A stretch of DNA of 64,000 nucleotides. Source: Gp6-AA40 sp036274155. Lineage in GTDB: Bacteria; Acidobacteriota; Vicinamibacteria; Vicinamibacterales; UBA2999. The notes beneath the pieces were generated by a model, which saw only the letters and a program-made list of their open reading frames with translations, had not been told where the DNA came from and did not search any database. This document shows positions 52,155-61,426 of this stretch, in pieces. Position 1 is the first letter of the stretch; each line of letters starts with the position of its first letter. The stretch lies in NCBI GenBank assembly GCA_036274155.1, contig DASUGH010000070.1, forward strand, positions 1 to 64,000. The letters run 5' to 3'. The position numbers and the translations under genes are program-made.

Positions 52155-53306
52155 CTACGCGACGGCGCTCGCCGTGCGCGACTCGCGCGAGGTGGCGGGC
52201 GCGTTGAGGATGATGCGCAGCACGCGACGCAACGGTTCGGCAGCGCCCCACAACAGCTGATCCCCCACGGTGAAGGCGGAGAGGTACTCGCCGCCCATGG
52301 CCAGCTTCCGCAGGCGGCCGACGGGGACGTTGAGCGTACCGGTCACGGCTGCCGGCGTCAGCTGTGCGAGGCTGGCTTTCTTCTCGTTCGGCACGACGGT
52401 CACCCATTCGTGGGCAGACCCGAGGAGCGCCTCGATCTCACGCAGCGGCACGTCGCCAACGAGCTTCACTGTCAGCGCCTGGCTGTGACAGCGCATCGAC
52501 CCGATGCGGACGCAGAGGCCGTCGACAGGAATCCGGTTCGACGTCCGGCCGAGGATCTTGTTGGACTCGGCCATCGCTTTCCATTCTTCCTTGGCCTGCC
52601 CGTTGCCGGTATCGTCGCCGATCCAGGGCAGCAGGCTGCCGGCGAGCGGATGGCCGAAGTGAGCAGTGGGAAGCTCGGGCGCGCGCAGCATGGTTGCCAC
52701 GCCGCGGTCGATCTCGAGGATCGTGGCCGATGGATCGGGGAGACGGCCGGCGACCGCGCCATGAAGCGTACCCATCTGGGCGATCAGCTCTCGCATGTGC
52801 TGTGCGCCGGCACCCGACGCCGCCTGGTAGGTCATCGCGGTGACCCACTCGACGAGGCCGGCGCGAAACAGGCCGGTCATCGCCATCAGCATCAGGCTGA
52901 CGGTGCAGTTGCCGCCGATGAAATCGCGCACGCCACGCTCGAGCGCCTCGTCGATGACCTCGCGGTTCACGGGATCGAGCACGATCACCGCATCGTCAGC
53001 CATGCGGCGCGTCGATGCCGCGTCGATCCAGTAGCCGGTCCAGCCGGCCTGGCGCAGCCGCGGATAGATTTCGGTGGTGTAGTCGCCACCCTGGCAGGAG
53101 ATGAGCACATCCATCTGGGTGAGCTCGTCGAGATTCTTCGCGTCCTTGAGGGGCGCCGTGCGCCTGCCGACCTCGGGTCCGGCAGCACCTGCCTGCGATG
53201 TCGAAAAGAGCGAGGGCTCGATGAGCTCGAAGTCGCGCTCCTCGCGCATACGCTGCACGAGCACGGAACCCACCATGCCTCGCCAGCCGATCAGTCCTGT
53301 CTTCAT
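52155..53306 (-). CDS. asd: Aspartate-semialdehyde dehydrogenase
   Basis: 383 aa NADP-dependent enzyme reducing aspartyl phosphate to the semialdehyde, branch point to lysine/diaminopimelate, threonine and methionine. Proteobacterial-type long form: LIGWRGMVGSVLVQRM, catalytic Cys134 in GGNCTVSLML, YQAASGAGAQHM, and the substrate-binding VRIGSMRCHSQALT. Start ATG 53306. A fragment of this gene is duplicated at 49.6 kb. Confidence 0.95.
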   Translation of the reverse strand: MKTGLIGWRGMVGSVLVQRMREERDFELIEPSLFSTSQAGAAGPEVGRRTAPLKDAKNLDELTQMDVLISCQGGDYTTEIYPRLRQAGWTGYWIDAASTRRMADDAVIVLDPVNREVIDEALERGVRDFIGGNCTVSLMLMAMTGLFRAGLVEWVTAMTYQAASGAGAQHMRELIAQMGTLHGAVAGRLPDPSATILEIDRGVATMLRAPELPTAHFGHPLAGSLLPWIGDDTGNGQAKEEWKAMAESNKILGRTSNRIPVDGLCVRIGSMRCHSQALTVKLVGDVPLREIEALLGSAHEWVTVVPNEKKASLAQLTPAAVTGTLNVPVGRLRKLAMGGEYLSAFTVGDQLLWGAAEPLRRVLRIILNAPATSRESRTASAVA

Positions 53307-53428
53307 GGGGATCTAGTGTAACCCGGTCGAGTCTGAAGGGTCGTGGCCCATCCCGCTGCGAGCCGGCTTCGGCGTGGCCGGCATGCACGCAGCGGAGCGA
53401 TCGCCGGGTTCTGACGCTATCATCAGGC

Positions 53429-54136
53429 GTGGGCCTGATTCTGGCGATCGTGCTGCTCCAGCAGACGTCGTCCTGCGGCGTCGAAGCGAACGCGCTGGTG
53501 ACGCGCGCGGCCGCGCTGGCTGAGGCGCTGGACCTGTCCGGGGCCGCCCGTTCGTACGCCGATGCGGCGATGACCGGGTGTGATGACGCGGTCCTTCCCG
53601 CCCTTTACCTGGAAGGACTGCAGGCGGCTCGCGACGCCTACGGCGTGGGCGGGGCTGACTGGTCGCTCGAGAAGGTGAGGAAGGCGATTGCTGCGCTCGA
53701 GACGCGCGCGAGCTCGGGCGACCGGGCGGCGGAGATCGCTCGGGTGACGTTGCTCGCCGCCACGGCCGCCGCGCAGAGCGAGCGCGACGACATGGCCACG
53801 TTCCTCGCGCAGGCCACCTACCTCGAGCGCCTGCAGCACGCCGCGGCGCCGAATGCCATGCTGCCGGCGACGGCGCACGAAGTCGCCGGCGATCTCTGGC
53901 TGCAGGTGCACCGCTTCGACACGGCGCAGCAGGCGTATCGAGCCGCGGCCGACCTCGTCGGGATGACGCCGCGCATAGCCGCCGGTCTTGCTCGTACGGC
54001 CGTTCGACTGAAAGAGGTGGCTGCCGCGTGCGCTGCCTATCGCACGCTGCTGGACGTCTGGAAAGACCGCGCCGGTCTCCCGGCGGAAGTAGGGGAGGCG
54101 CGGATGTACCTTCGATTCCAGAATTGTCCGCCGTGA
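53429..54136 (+). CDS. TPR-like helical hypothetical protein
   Basis: 235 aa, GTG start. Short hydrophobic leader (GLILAIVLLQQTSSC) ending in a cysteine, then all-helical sequence with TPR-like pairs (LDLSGAARSYADAA, HEVAGDLWLQVHRFDTAQQA, LKEVAAACAAYRTLL). Probably exported, perhaps as a lipoprotein, though the lipobox is poor. No function assignable. Confidence 0.6.
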   Translation: MGLILAIVLLQQTSSCGVEANALVTRAAALAEALDLSGAARSYADAAMTGCDDAVLPALYLEGLQAARDAYGVGGADWSLEKVRKAIAALETRASSGDRAAEIARVTLLAATAAAQSERDDMATFLAQATYLERLQHAAAPNAMLPATAHEVAGDLWLQVHRFDTAQQAYRAAADLVGMTPRIAAGLARTAVRLKEVAAACAAYRTLLDVWKDRAGLPAEVGEARMYLRFQNCPP

Positions 54137-54179
54137 CGTTCCTGCGCCGCGTGATCACCGTGCAGAGGCCGCGGGCGTT

Positions 54180-54425
54180 TTGAGCTTTCGATACCGAGCA
54201 TCGGTTCTCGAGCAGCTCTGGCGGCACGGGGTGCAGCCGCGCCCGACGACCGACCCCGAGCTGGTACACGCATTCGTCAGCGACCTGTATCGCTATGAGC
54301 TGCGGCGCCTTCGCGACCAGCTCGTCCGTCGTGAGATCCCGAAGGCGGGCTACCACGATAGAGTCGTGGCCCTCCGGCGCCGATACCCACTAGTGTCACT
54401 GAAGGCCAGGGACTGGCTTGAATAG
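54180..54425 (+). CDS. Small hypothetical protein (81 aa)
   Basis: TTG start at 54180. Arg-rich helical sequence (VSDLYRYELRRLRDQLVRRE, YHDRVVALRRRYPLVS) without signal or membrane segment. AGAGG lies about 12 nt upstream, weak. No family recognised. It starts 43 bp after the TPR-like gene and ends 45 bp before the aminotransferase gene, so it may belong to one operon. Confidence 0.5.
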   Translation: MSFRYRASVLEQLWRHGVQPRPTTDPELVHAFVSDLYRYELRRLRDQLVRREIPKAGYHDRVVALRRRYPLVSLKARDWLE

Positions 54426-54470
54426 GGCCTGATCCCGAACCGTGCATCGCGGCGGCCAGTCCAGTCCTGG

Positions 54471-55649
54471 ATGGAGCGCTATCATAAACCGGTGAGTGTG
54501 AGCCAGAGCCTGCGCTCGAAGCTGCCGTCGGGGGGCGTCAGCATCTTTGCCGTGATGACGCGCCTGTCCAACGAGCACGGCGCCATCAACCTGTCCCAGG
54601 GTTTCCCCGACTTCGACTGCTCGCCGGAGCTGGTGGAGTCCGTGGCTCGCTATATGCGCGCCGGACACAACCAGTACGCGCCGATGCCAGGCGTGGCGGC
54701 GCTGCGGCAGGCGCTCGCCTCGAAGATCGAGCTGCTGTACGGCCGACGCTACGACCCCGACACCGAGTTGACCATCACCACCGGGGCGACCGAAGGTCTC
54801 TTCGCCACGCTGACCGCCCTCGTGCACCCCGGTGACGAGGTGCTGCTATTTCAACCGGTGTACGACTCCTACGTTCCGGCGGTCGAATTGAGCGGCGGCA
54901 CGCCGGTCTTCGTCACCATCCGTCCGCCGCATTACCGCATCGACTGGGACGACGTGCGCCGCGCCGTCACCTCTCGCACCCGGGTCATCGTCATCAACTC
55001 GCCGCACAACCCGACCGGCATGATGTGGAGCCGCAGTGACATCGCCGAGCTCGAACTGCTTCTGCAACGCACCGACGCCGTAGTGGTGGCCGACGACGTC
55101 TACGAGCACATCGTCTTCGACGGTGCCCGGCATGAAAGTCTGGCGCGCTATCCGGCGGTCGCCGATCGCGCGGTCGTCATCAGCTCGTTCGGCAAGACCT
55201 ACACGACGACCGGGTGGAAGGTCGGATACTGTGCCGCCCCGGCGCCGCTGACCACCGAGATTCAGCGCATCCACCAGTGGATCGTCTTCGCCGTCAACGG
55301 CGCCGTGCAGATGGCGTACGCCGATGCGGTTGCCCGCGATCCGCGATGCGAAGCGGTCACCGCCTTCTATCAACGCAAACGCGACCTGTTCCTGCGGCTG
55401 ATGGAAGGCTCGCGCTTCCGGCCGCTGTCATCGCAGGGTACGTTCTTTCAGCTGTTGGACTATTCGGCGATCACCGACGAGCGAGACGTCGACGTTGCCG
55501 TTCGCCTGATCAAGGAACACGGAGTGGCGGCCATCCCGCTCTCGCCGTTTCTCTCCGCCGGCGAGCAGCCGGGGCCCGTTCTCCGCTTCTGTTTCGCCAA
55601 ACGTGACGAGACGCTCGAGAAAGCGGCCGAGCGGTTGAGGGCGATATGA
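54471..55649 (+). CDS. YbdL-type aminotransferase (methionine/aromatic)
   Basis: 392 aa class I PLP aminotransferase. Lys242 in SSFGKTYTTTGWKVGY is the PLP lysine. INLSQGFPDFDCSPEL, ITTGATEGLFATLTA, NSPHNPTGMMWS and DDVYEHIVFDG place it in the kynurenine/glutamine transaminase group (YbdL in E. coli uses methionine). Cytosolic. The stop overlaps the next start (ATGA), so the two are coupled. Confidence 0.88.
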   Translation: MERYHKPVSVSQSLRSKLPSGGVSIFAVMTRLSNEHGAINLSQGFPDFDCSPELVESVARYMRAGHNQYAPMPGVAALRQALASKIELLYGRRYDPDTELTITTGATEGLFATLTALVHPGDEVLLFQPVYDSYVPAVELSGGTPVFVTIRPPHYRIDWDDVRRAVTSRTRVIVINSPHNPTGMMWSRSDIAELELLLQRTDAVVVADDVYEHIVFDGARHESLARYPAVADRAVVISSFGKTYTTTGWKVGYCAAPAPLTTEIQRIHQWIVFAVNGAVQMAYADAVARDPRCEAVTAFYQRKRDLFLRLMEGSRFRPLSSQGTFFQLLDYSAITDERDVDVAVRLIKEHGVAAIPLSPFLSAGEQPGPVLRFCFAKRDETLEKAAERLRAI

Positions 55650-56428
55650 GTCCGGCGTTCCTTCGACCCGGACTCGGTCGAGTTCTGCTCGCCGTCGCCT
55701 GGGTCGGCGCGTCGGTCTCGTCGTTTTCCGTGCGCGGTCAGGAACGCGTGGTGTCGATGTCGGACCCGTTCTTTGCCGCGGTTCGCAACAACCTGTCCCG
55801 TTCCGACCGCGAGCAGTATCGCTACGCGTATCACGAGCGCCGCAGCGATGTACACACGAATCCGTTCGGAAGGATCGGTACCGACGGCAGCCTTTTGTAC
55901 AAGGTGACTCCCGGGGACGAGTACGGGATCTACCAACGGCTGCTCGTCGAGCGCGACGGCAAGCCGCTCAGCAACGAAAGCCCCGAAACCATCGACCGGC
56001 GGGGTCGCTCCGATACGAACCCGGCCGTCGATGACGTGGTCGCGACGCTGGCGTTTCAGATCAACGGCTACGAAACGATCGACGGCCGAAAGATGATGCT
56101 CCTCGGCTTTGCACCGAAGCCGGACGCCAAACCGCGAACGCGGCAGGGGAAGCTGGCCAAGGCGTTCAAGGGGACGATCTGGATCGACGAACAGGCGAAA
56201 GAGGTCGTGCGTGTCGAAGCGACAGCCATCGACAGCATCTCGTACGGCCTGGGGGTGGTTGCGCGCCTCAGCGAAGGCACTCAGGTGAAAGTGCAGCGCG
56301 CACCGTTCGACTCCGTGTGGCTGCCGACGTCCATCCGCCTGAGCGGGGAAGGCCGGGCGCTGCTCATCCGCAAACTGAAGGTCGACTACTCGGTCGAGTG
56401 GTTCGACTACAAGCGGACGCAGAAGTGA
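55646..56428 (+). CDS. Exported protein, LolA/LppX-like fold suspected
   Basis: 260 aa. Signal peptide GRVLLAVAWVGASVSSFSV. The body is a run of beta strands (QYRYAYHERRSDVHTNPFGR, YETIDGRKMMLLGFAPKP, GTIWIDEQAKEVVRVEATA, QVKVQRAPFDSVWLPTSIRL) with the IWIDxxxxxVVRVE pattern of outer-membrane lipoprotein-sorting-like or MucB/RseB-like domains. No family firmly identified. ATG overlaps the aminotransferase stop. Confidence 0.55.
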   Translation: MSPAFLRPGLGRVLLAVAWVGASVSSFSVRGQERVVSMSDPFFAAVRNNLSRSDREQYRYAYHERRSDVHTNPFGRIGTDGSLLYKVTPGDEYGIYQRLLVERDGKPLSNESPETIDRRGRSDTNPAVDDVVATLAFQINGYETIDGRKMMLLGFAPKPDAKPRTRQGKLAKAFKGTIWIDEQAKEVVRVEATAIDSISYGLGVVARLSEGTQVKVQRAPFDSVWLPTSIRLSGEGRALLIRKLKVDYSVEWFDYKRTQK

Positions 56429-56462
56429 ATAGGGAATTTATCCGTCATTCCCCGGTTCATCC

Positions 56463-57143
56463 TCACTCTTCTCGATCGTTGTCGTCCTCCGCACCGGTCG
56501 CGACGTCGTCGAACTCCTGTTCGTCGCGCGTCGACACATCGTCGATATCGACCATCTTGTCGTCGTCGAGGTCGTCGACGGCGTAGATACGGCCACCCGA
56601 ACGCTCCTTGATCGGGCCGCGCGGTCGATGCTCCTGCTGCGTGCCCTTCTTGCCGCGCAGACGTTTGGGGGGCGCCGGCGGTCCGAAGTTGGCGCTGCGG
56701 TCCCGCCCGCCCGGGCCGCCTGGGCCGCCCGGTCCAGGACGCGGACCGAAGCCGCCGCCACCGGGGCGCGGACCGCCGAAGCCGCCGCCGCCGCCACCGC
56801 CGAAGCCACCCGGCCTGGGGCTGCTGAAGCCGCCGCCACCACCGCCCGGTCGCGGGCCGCCAAATCCCTGGCCCGGCGGACGCGGCGGCCGGTCTTCGCG
56901 CGCCCGAGCCTCGCTGACCGCCAGGTTGCGACCCTGAAAAGGCTGCGCGTCGAATTTGCGGATCACTTCTTCCGCCACAGCGCGGTCGGTGAACTCGACG
57001 AAGGCAAACCCGCGTGGCCGTCCGGTCTCGCGGTCGACGGGCATCACCACATGGGAGGGTTCGGCGATTGCGGCGAAATGCGAGCGGAGATCTGCTTCGC
57101 TCGCACTGTAGGGAAGATTCCCAATGAACAGACGGACTGCCAA
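56463..57143 (-). CDS. RRM RNA-binding protein with glycine-rich and acidic tail
   Basis: 226 aa. Residues 2-82 are one RRM with RNP2 RLFIGNLPY and RNP1 RGFAFVEF, as in bacterial Rbp/cold-associated RRM proteins. Then about 60 residues of Gly/Pro/Phe/Arg repeats (FGGPRPGGGG), a basic patch (PKRLRGKKGTQQEHRPRG) and an acidic C-terminus (DDLDDDKMVDIDD). TTG start at 57143 with GAGGGAG 3-4 nt upstream. Likely binds cytosolic RNA; the disordered tail may favour multivalent assembly. Confidence 0.9.
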   Translation of the reverse strand: MAVRLFIGNLPYSASEADLRSHFAAIAEPSHVVMPVDRETGRPRGFAFVEFTDRAVAEEVIRKFDAQPFQGRNLAVSEARAREDRPPRPPGQGFGGPRPGGGGGGFSSPRPGGFGGGGGGGFGGPRPGGGGFGPRPGPGGPGGPGGRDRSANFGPPAPPKRLRGKKGTQQEHRPRGPIKERSGGRIYAVDDLDDDKMVDIDDVSTRDEQEFDDVATGAEDDNDREE

Positions 57144-57231
57144 GGCTCCCTCGTGAAAGGCGCTCGAAAGGGCGGGCCGAATTTCAGCCGGCTTTCGATT
57201 CTATCTCAGGCGGGTAGGAGGGACCAATCGG

Positions 57232-57260
57232 CGGGGCGGGCACCCGATGGACCCGCCCCG
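57232..57260 (-). terminator. Hairpin after the peptidase/barrel gene
   Basis: 9-bp perfect GC arms CGGGGCGGG / CCCGCCCCG with an 11-nt loop, starting 15 bp beyond the stop on the minus strand. Followed by CCGATTGG rather than a T-run, so termination efficiency is uncertain. Confidence 0.45.
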
Positions 57261-57274
57261 AACCGCGACGGCTT

Positions 57275-60200
57275 CTAGAAGCCCGGCGTGAAGTTGAACT
57301 GCCAGGTCCAGCCCTTCTCCGGGCGGTCGATAGGCTTGACGAAGTCGAACTCGCCAATCAGGTAGCCGAGCAGGTTGAAGCGAAGCGCCGTGCCGAAGCT
57401 TCGCACACCGTTCCGGGTTCCGCCCGCAAACCGCGGCTTCTCGCCGCTCACCCAGGCCACGCCGGCGTCGCCGAAGAAGGCGACCTCGATGGGCAGCGGC
57501 CCGTAGAACGAACGCCGGCTGAACACCCCGACGAGCGGAAACCTCAGCTCTGCGCTGGCGACGGCTACGCGGCTGCCCACCAGCTGATCGAACACCGGGC
57601 AGCTCGTGCTCGCGATGACCGTTCCGCACTCTGAAGGCTCGAACGAGTTGATGTCGTATCCACGGACCAGGCCGGGATAGCCGAGGAACAGTGGCGAGAG
57701 ATTGAAGTTCTCGCTGTCGCGGCCGTAGCGGCCATATTGCATCCCGCGAAACGCCAGAGTAAACGGACGGGCGGGCATGAAGTACTTGCGGAAGTCGGCG
57801 AGCACCGTGTTGAACGACAGCGACCCCGCCACCTGCGTGTACTGCAGGCGATAGCTCTGCCCGAGAATCGGGCTGGTTGCGCCAAAGATGGAGGAGTCGT
57901 ACACCAGCGCTCCGGACGCTTCGGCGAGATTGAGCGAATCCTGTGTCGGCACCTCCTGCTTGATCTCATCGAGCTGCTGCCCGGTGACCGGATTGTAGAG
58001 ACGCGTCTCGATGGTCTCATTGAAGCTGATGCGGCGGTATCCACCGTTGACCTCGACGCGTTGCGCACGGCTCAGCGGGTACTGGAACAGGCCGGTGACC
58101 GCCTGGTTCGTCTGGACGATGCGCTGCTCCTGCTCGGCGTACACGACCTGGTTGTTCACCAGGGTGAGGCCCTGCGCGAAGTTGCCATAGACGTATGGCG
58201 ACTGGTCTGCGAGGAAGCCCCAGTTCCAGCGGTGCGTCTTGTTCAGGTACGAGACGCCGCCGCCAATCTCGCTGAAGCGGCTGGTCAGCAGGATGTAGGT
58301 GGTGAGCTCGTGATTGCCGAGCGGATCGCTGAACAGCATCGAGAGCCCGCCGGCACCGTAGGTGCCGAACCGGTCCGCTGTCACGCCAATCGTCGGCTGT
58401 GACATCGCGTCGAGCTGCAGTTTCGGCTTGTACTCTTCCTGTGCGTATTCCTGCGGCTTGGGCAGCCCGTCGCTCGGCGTGCCCAGGTACTTGGCGACAT
58501 CTCCCTGCGCCCGGTTGATCGGGGCGAGGAGCGCCGCCGTCCGGGTGGTGTCTGGTATTGGACGGCCAGGCACCTGCGTAATGCCTTCCACCGCGTAGAT
58601 GTCGTACTTGTCCGCCTGAAACGCGGTGAAGACCAGGTCGTCGCTCTTGGACGCCACCGAGAGGGCCGGGGTCATCGGCGTGATGCCGCTCACACCCGAG
58701 AGGACGTTGGTCAGACCCACCACGTTACCGGTGGAGACGTCCACTCGATAAATGTTGGCGATGCCGTCCGGCGTGCCGATGAAGAAGAGCGATTTCCCGT
58801 CTGCGGCGAACTCGGGATTGGTGTTCCGTCCGGTCGCGAATCCTGCGACCTGACGGGCCGCTTTGGTCTCGACGTCGATCATCCCGATCCGGTAGCTGCC
58901 GAACTGCAGCACGTCGAGATTGGCCGAGAAGCGGTCGGTGACCCAGGCGAGCTCGTGGCCGTCAGGCGCCCACTCCGGATCGTAGTCGGCGAACGGATCG
59001 TCGGTGAGCTGCGTCAGCTGCTTCTTCTCCACGTCGTAGACGAACAGATCGAGCACGCCGCCCTTGAGAGCCGAGAACGCAACGCGACGCCCGTCAGGCG
59101 ACCACGCAGGGTTGAAGATCTGATCGAGATCCGGGAAGGGGTACTCGGCCAGGCGCTTGCCGCTGTCGACCTCGAGGATCGCGAGCACCGGCTGGCCCTT
59201 GGTCAGCGCCGCAAACACGAATCGTTTTCCGTCGGGCGCCCAGTCGCCGGCGGAGTCGATGAACTCCAGGCTCTCGAAGTGCGGGTCGCCGGCGGTCTTC
59301 ACCAGCTTTTGTGTGACCTGGCCCGTGGCCGTATCGGCCACGTACATCTCGATCGCAAACAACGACCGCTCGGACAGGAAGACGACGCGCCGGCCGTCGG
59401 GACTGAGAGAGGGGGCGACGTTGATGTTGCCGCCACCCTTTTCGTAGGTGACGAGCGGCCGGCCGAATCTCGTGACCGGCTCCGTGCTCTGGAAGTAGGG
59501 CGCATAAACCTGGCGCGTCGCCTCGTGCCATGCCGCCGTGAACTCCTTGTCGCTCACGCCGAGCACGCTCGCCATCGCGGCTCTGATATCGCCGGTTCGC
59601 GAGGCTGCCCGAAACAGGTCTCCGACCGTCGAGTCGTCCCAGCGGCCGCCGACATACGCCCAGAATGCCTGCCCGTAGCGGTACGGAAAGAAGTTGGGGT
59701 CGTCCAGCTTGTCGATCGACGGCATCATCTCGCGCGACGAGGCATCGCGCACCCACATGGCAGTGAGCGCGTCGACCGGTCCGATTGACAAGTACTCCGC
59801 CATGCCCTCGATGAACCACAGCGGCAGCGCGCCCACGCCGGTGGCGCGGGTGTCGCCGTTGATGTTCGACATGTCGTACTGAAATGCGTGGACCAGCTCG
59901 TGGCCGAGCACGTGATCGGTTTCAGCCAGGCCGCCGGCAAATGGAAGCACCACGCGGCGCTTCATGCCCTCTGTGACGCCACCGGTTCCTTCGGCAATCT
60001 CGCCTTGCAGAACGTTCGTCTGCTGAAAGTGCGGGTGCGCGGCGTACAAGACGAGCGGCTGCCGGCTGCTCAATTCATGGCCGAGCAGCTTCGACAAGCG
60101 TGCGTACCAGCGCTCGGCCATGCGCGCGGCAATCTTCACGCCGGGTTCTTCTTCCGGGTAGTAATAGATGTCGAAGTGTTCGGTCTTCATGACGAGAAAG

Positions 60201-60310
60201 TTGAACTTCTCGTATTGGACCTTGTTCTGGCCGAAGTACTGCGCTTCGGCCGGCGAGGCGCCGGCGAGGGCGAGGAGCCCGATCACCGCCGCTGCGACAG
60301 ACCATTTCAT
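57275..60310 (-). CDS. Metallopeptidase-propeller-outer-membrane barrel fusion
   Basis: 1011 aa. ATG 60310 with GAGGGGG upstream; signal peptide SVAAAVIGLLALAGASPAEA. Part 1 (about 25-290): gluzincin-type peptidase (MA-like) with HELVH at 137-141 and the third-ligand helix WFIEGMAEYLS. Part 2 (about 300-610): TolB/WD40-like propeller repeats (APSLSPDGRRVVFLSE, NPAWSPDGRRVAFSA, DPEWAPDGHELAWVT, NPEFAADGKSLFFIG). Part 3 (about 670-1011): a beta-barrel resembling the bacterial surface antigen/BamA C-terminus, ending WTWQFNFTPGF with the terminal Phe typical of outer-membrane barrels. The protease would thus be tethered to the outer membrane. Confidence 0.88.
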   Translation of the reverse strand: MKWSVAAAVIGLLALAGASPAEAQYFGQNKVQYEKFNFLVMKTEHFDIYYYPEEEPGVKIAARMAERWYARLSKLLGHELSSRQPLVLYAAHPHFQQTNVLQGEIAEGTGGVTEGMKRRVVLPFAGGLAETDHVLGHELVHAFQYDMSNINGDTRATGVGALPLWFIEGMAEYLSIGPVDALTAMWVRDASSREMMPSIDKLDDPNFFPYRYGQAFWAYVGGRWDDSTVGDLFRAASRTGDIRAAMASVLGVSDKEFTAAWHEATRQVYAPYFQSTEPVTRFGRPLVTYEKGGGNINVAPSLSPDGRRVVFLSERSLFAIEMYVADTATGQVTQKLVKTAGDPHFESLEFIDSAGDWAPDGKRFVFAALTKGQPVLAILEVDSGKRLAEYPFPDLDQIFNPAWSPDGRRVAFSALKGGVLDLFVYDVEKKQLTQLTDDPFADYDPEWAPDGHELAWVTDRFSANLDVLQFGSYRIGMIDVETKAARQVAGFATGRNTNPEFAADGKSLFFIGTPDGIANIYRVDVSTGNVVGLTNVLSGVSGITPMTPALSVASKSDDLVFTAFQADKYDIYAVEGITQVPGRPIPDTTRTAALLAPINRAQGDVAKYLGTPSDGLPKPQEYAQEEYKPKLQLDAMSQPTIGVTADRFGTYGAGGLSMLFSDPLGNHELTTYILLTSRFSEIGGGVSYLNKTHRWNWGFLADQSPYVYGNFAQGLTLVNNQVVYAEQEQRIVQTNQAVTGLFQYPLSRAQRVEVNGGYRRISFNETIETRLYNPVTGQQLDEIKQEVPTQDSLNLAEASGALVYDSSIFGATSPILGQSYRLQYTQVAGSLSFNTVLADFRKYFMPARPFTLAFRGMQYGRYGRDSENFNLSPLFLGYPGLVRGYDINSFEPSECGTVIASTSCPVFDQLVGSRVAVASAELRFPLVGVFSRRSFYGPLPIEVAFFGDAGVAWVSGEKPRFAGGTRNGVRSFGTALRFNLLGYLIGEFDFVKPIDRPEKGWTWQFNFTPGF

Positions 60311-60469
60311 TCGAAGCCCCCTCGAAGCCGTACCGCGGTGCATAAGGTGTTCCTGCCTGCTCCAACAGATTGTCACACGTGACCGGGTCATCGCACAGCG
60401 TCCCCGGGATAGCGCCGGCGTTATGACGGGGCCCGTTCGAGGCCGGCAGCCGCGCCGATTGCGCCGATT

Positions 60470-61411
60470 TCAACGAGTTCTTAGCCCTTCTTCATCTTCG
60501 AACGCCCCGGTGAACAGTGATTCGACGTCGGCCGCAGACACTGGACGGGGCCTGGCGATCAGTCCGACTGCAGCCGCGGCCTCACCGATGACCTCTGGTG
60601 GTGACAGACCTTGCTGACGCATCGCGCGGACACCGGCGGAGCCAGTGGACTTGCTGAGTTTCAGTCCATCGTCACCGAAAATCAGCGGGTGATGGAGGTA
60701 GCACGGCGTGGGCCGCCGTGGACTCGCTCCCGCTTCCACCAGCATCCGGGCAAGGCGGAGCTGACGTCCGGTCGACGAGAGGAGATCGGCCCCGCGTGCG
60801 ACCAGCGTAATTCGCTGACGAAGATCGTCAATGGTGACGGCAAACTGGTACGTCCACTGCCCATGGCGATCCCTGACGAGGAGGTCGCCGCACTGGTCGG
60901 CCGGCGACTGCGCCTGGGGTCCGAGGAGCAGATCGTCGAAGTGCTCGGTTCCGTCGGCCAGCTGAAGTCGAAGGCCGGTGCCCGGCCGCTCGGGCACGCG
61001 CCTGTCGCGGCAGCGGCCGGTGTAGCACTCGCCGCCGATGTCGGTCCTCGAGCAGTCGCACGAGTAGACATGGAACCTGGCGCGAAGCCGATCGAGCGCC
61101 AGGGCGTACACATCGTCGTGCTCGCTCTGCCGGTCGACCCCTTGTCGAGTGCGGCGGGTGTCAGTCCTCAGAAACCCGAGCCAGTCGAGGTCCTCGAGGA
61201 TCGCCCGCTCGAACTCGTCGCGGCTGCGCACCCGATCGTGGTCTTCGACACGCAACACGACCGATCCGCCGAGCGCCCCGGCGAGGCCCCAGACGTAGAT
61301 CGCATTCACGACATGCCCGAGGTGCAGGTACCCTGTCGGCGATGGGGCATACCTCGTGATCGGAGTGGCGCCGCAGAGCGCGGAGGCGCGACGTAGATCG
61401 GGTCGAATCAC
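60470..61411 (-). CDS. gluQ: Glutamyl-Q tRNA(Asp) synthetase
   Basis: About 313 aa (E. coli GluQ 308). Catalytic-domain-only GluRS paralogue that attaches glutamate to queuosine in tRNA(Asp). HIGH-type motif in APSPTGYLHLGHVVNA, KMSKS-type LKLSKSTGS, and a zinc-type cysteine set CDCSRTD...CYTGRC. The anticodon-binding domain of true GluRS is absent. GTG 61411 is assumed (TTG 61414 possible); no clear Shine-Dalgarno. Only 15 bp separate it from the divergent exonuclease gene, so promoters must overlap coding sequence. Confidence 0.9.
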   Translation of the reverse strand: MIRPDLRRASALCGATPITRYAPSPTGYLHLGHVVNAIYVWGLAGALGGSVVLRVEDHDRVRSRDEFERAILEDLDWLGFLRTDTRRTRQGVDRQSEHDDVYALALDRLRARFHVYSCDCSRTDIGGECYTGRCRDRRVPERPGTGLRLQLADGTEHFDDLLLGPQAQSPADQCGDLLVRDRHGQWTYQFAVTIDDLRQRITLVARGADLLSSTGRQLRLARMLVEAGASPRRPTPCYLHHPLIFGDDGLKLSKSTGSAGVRAMRQQGLSPPEVIGEAAAAVGLIARPRPVSAADVESLFTGAFEDEEGLRTR

Positions 61412-61426
61412 CAAGGCGCTGAGGCC

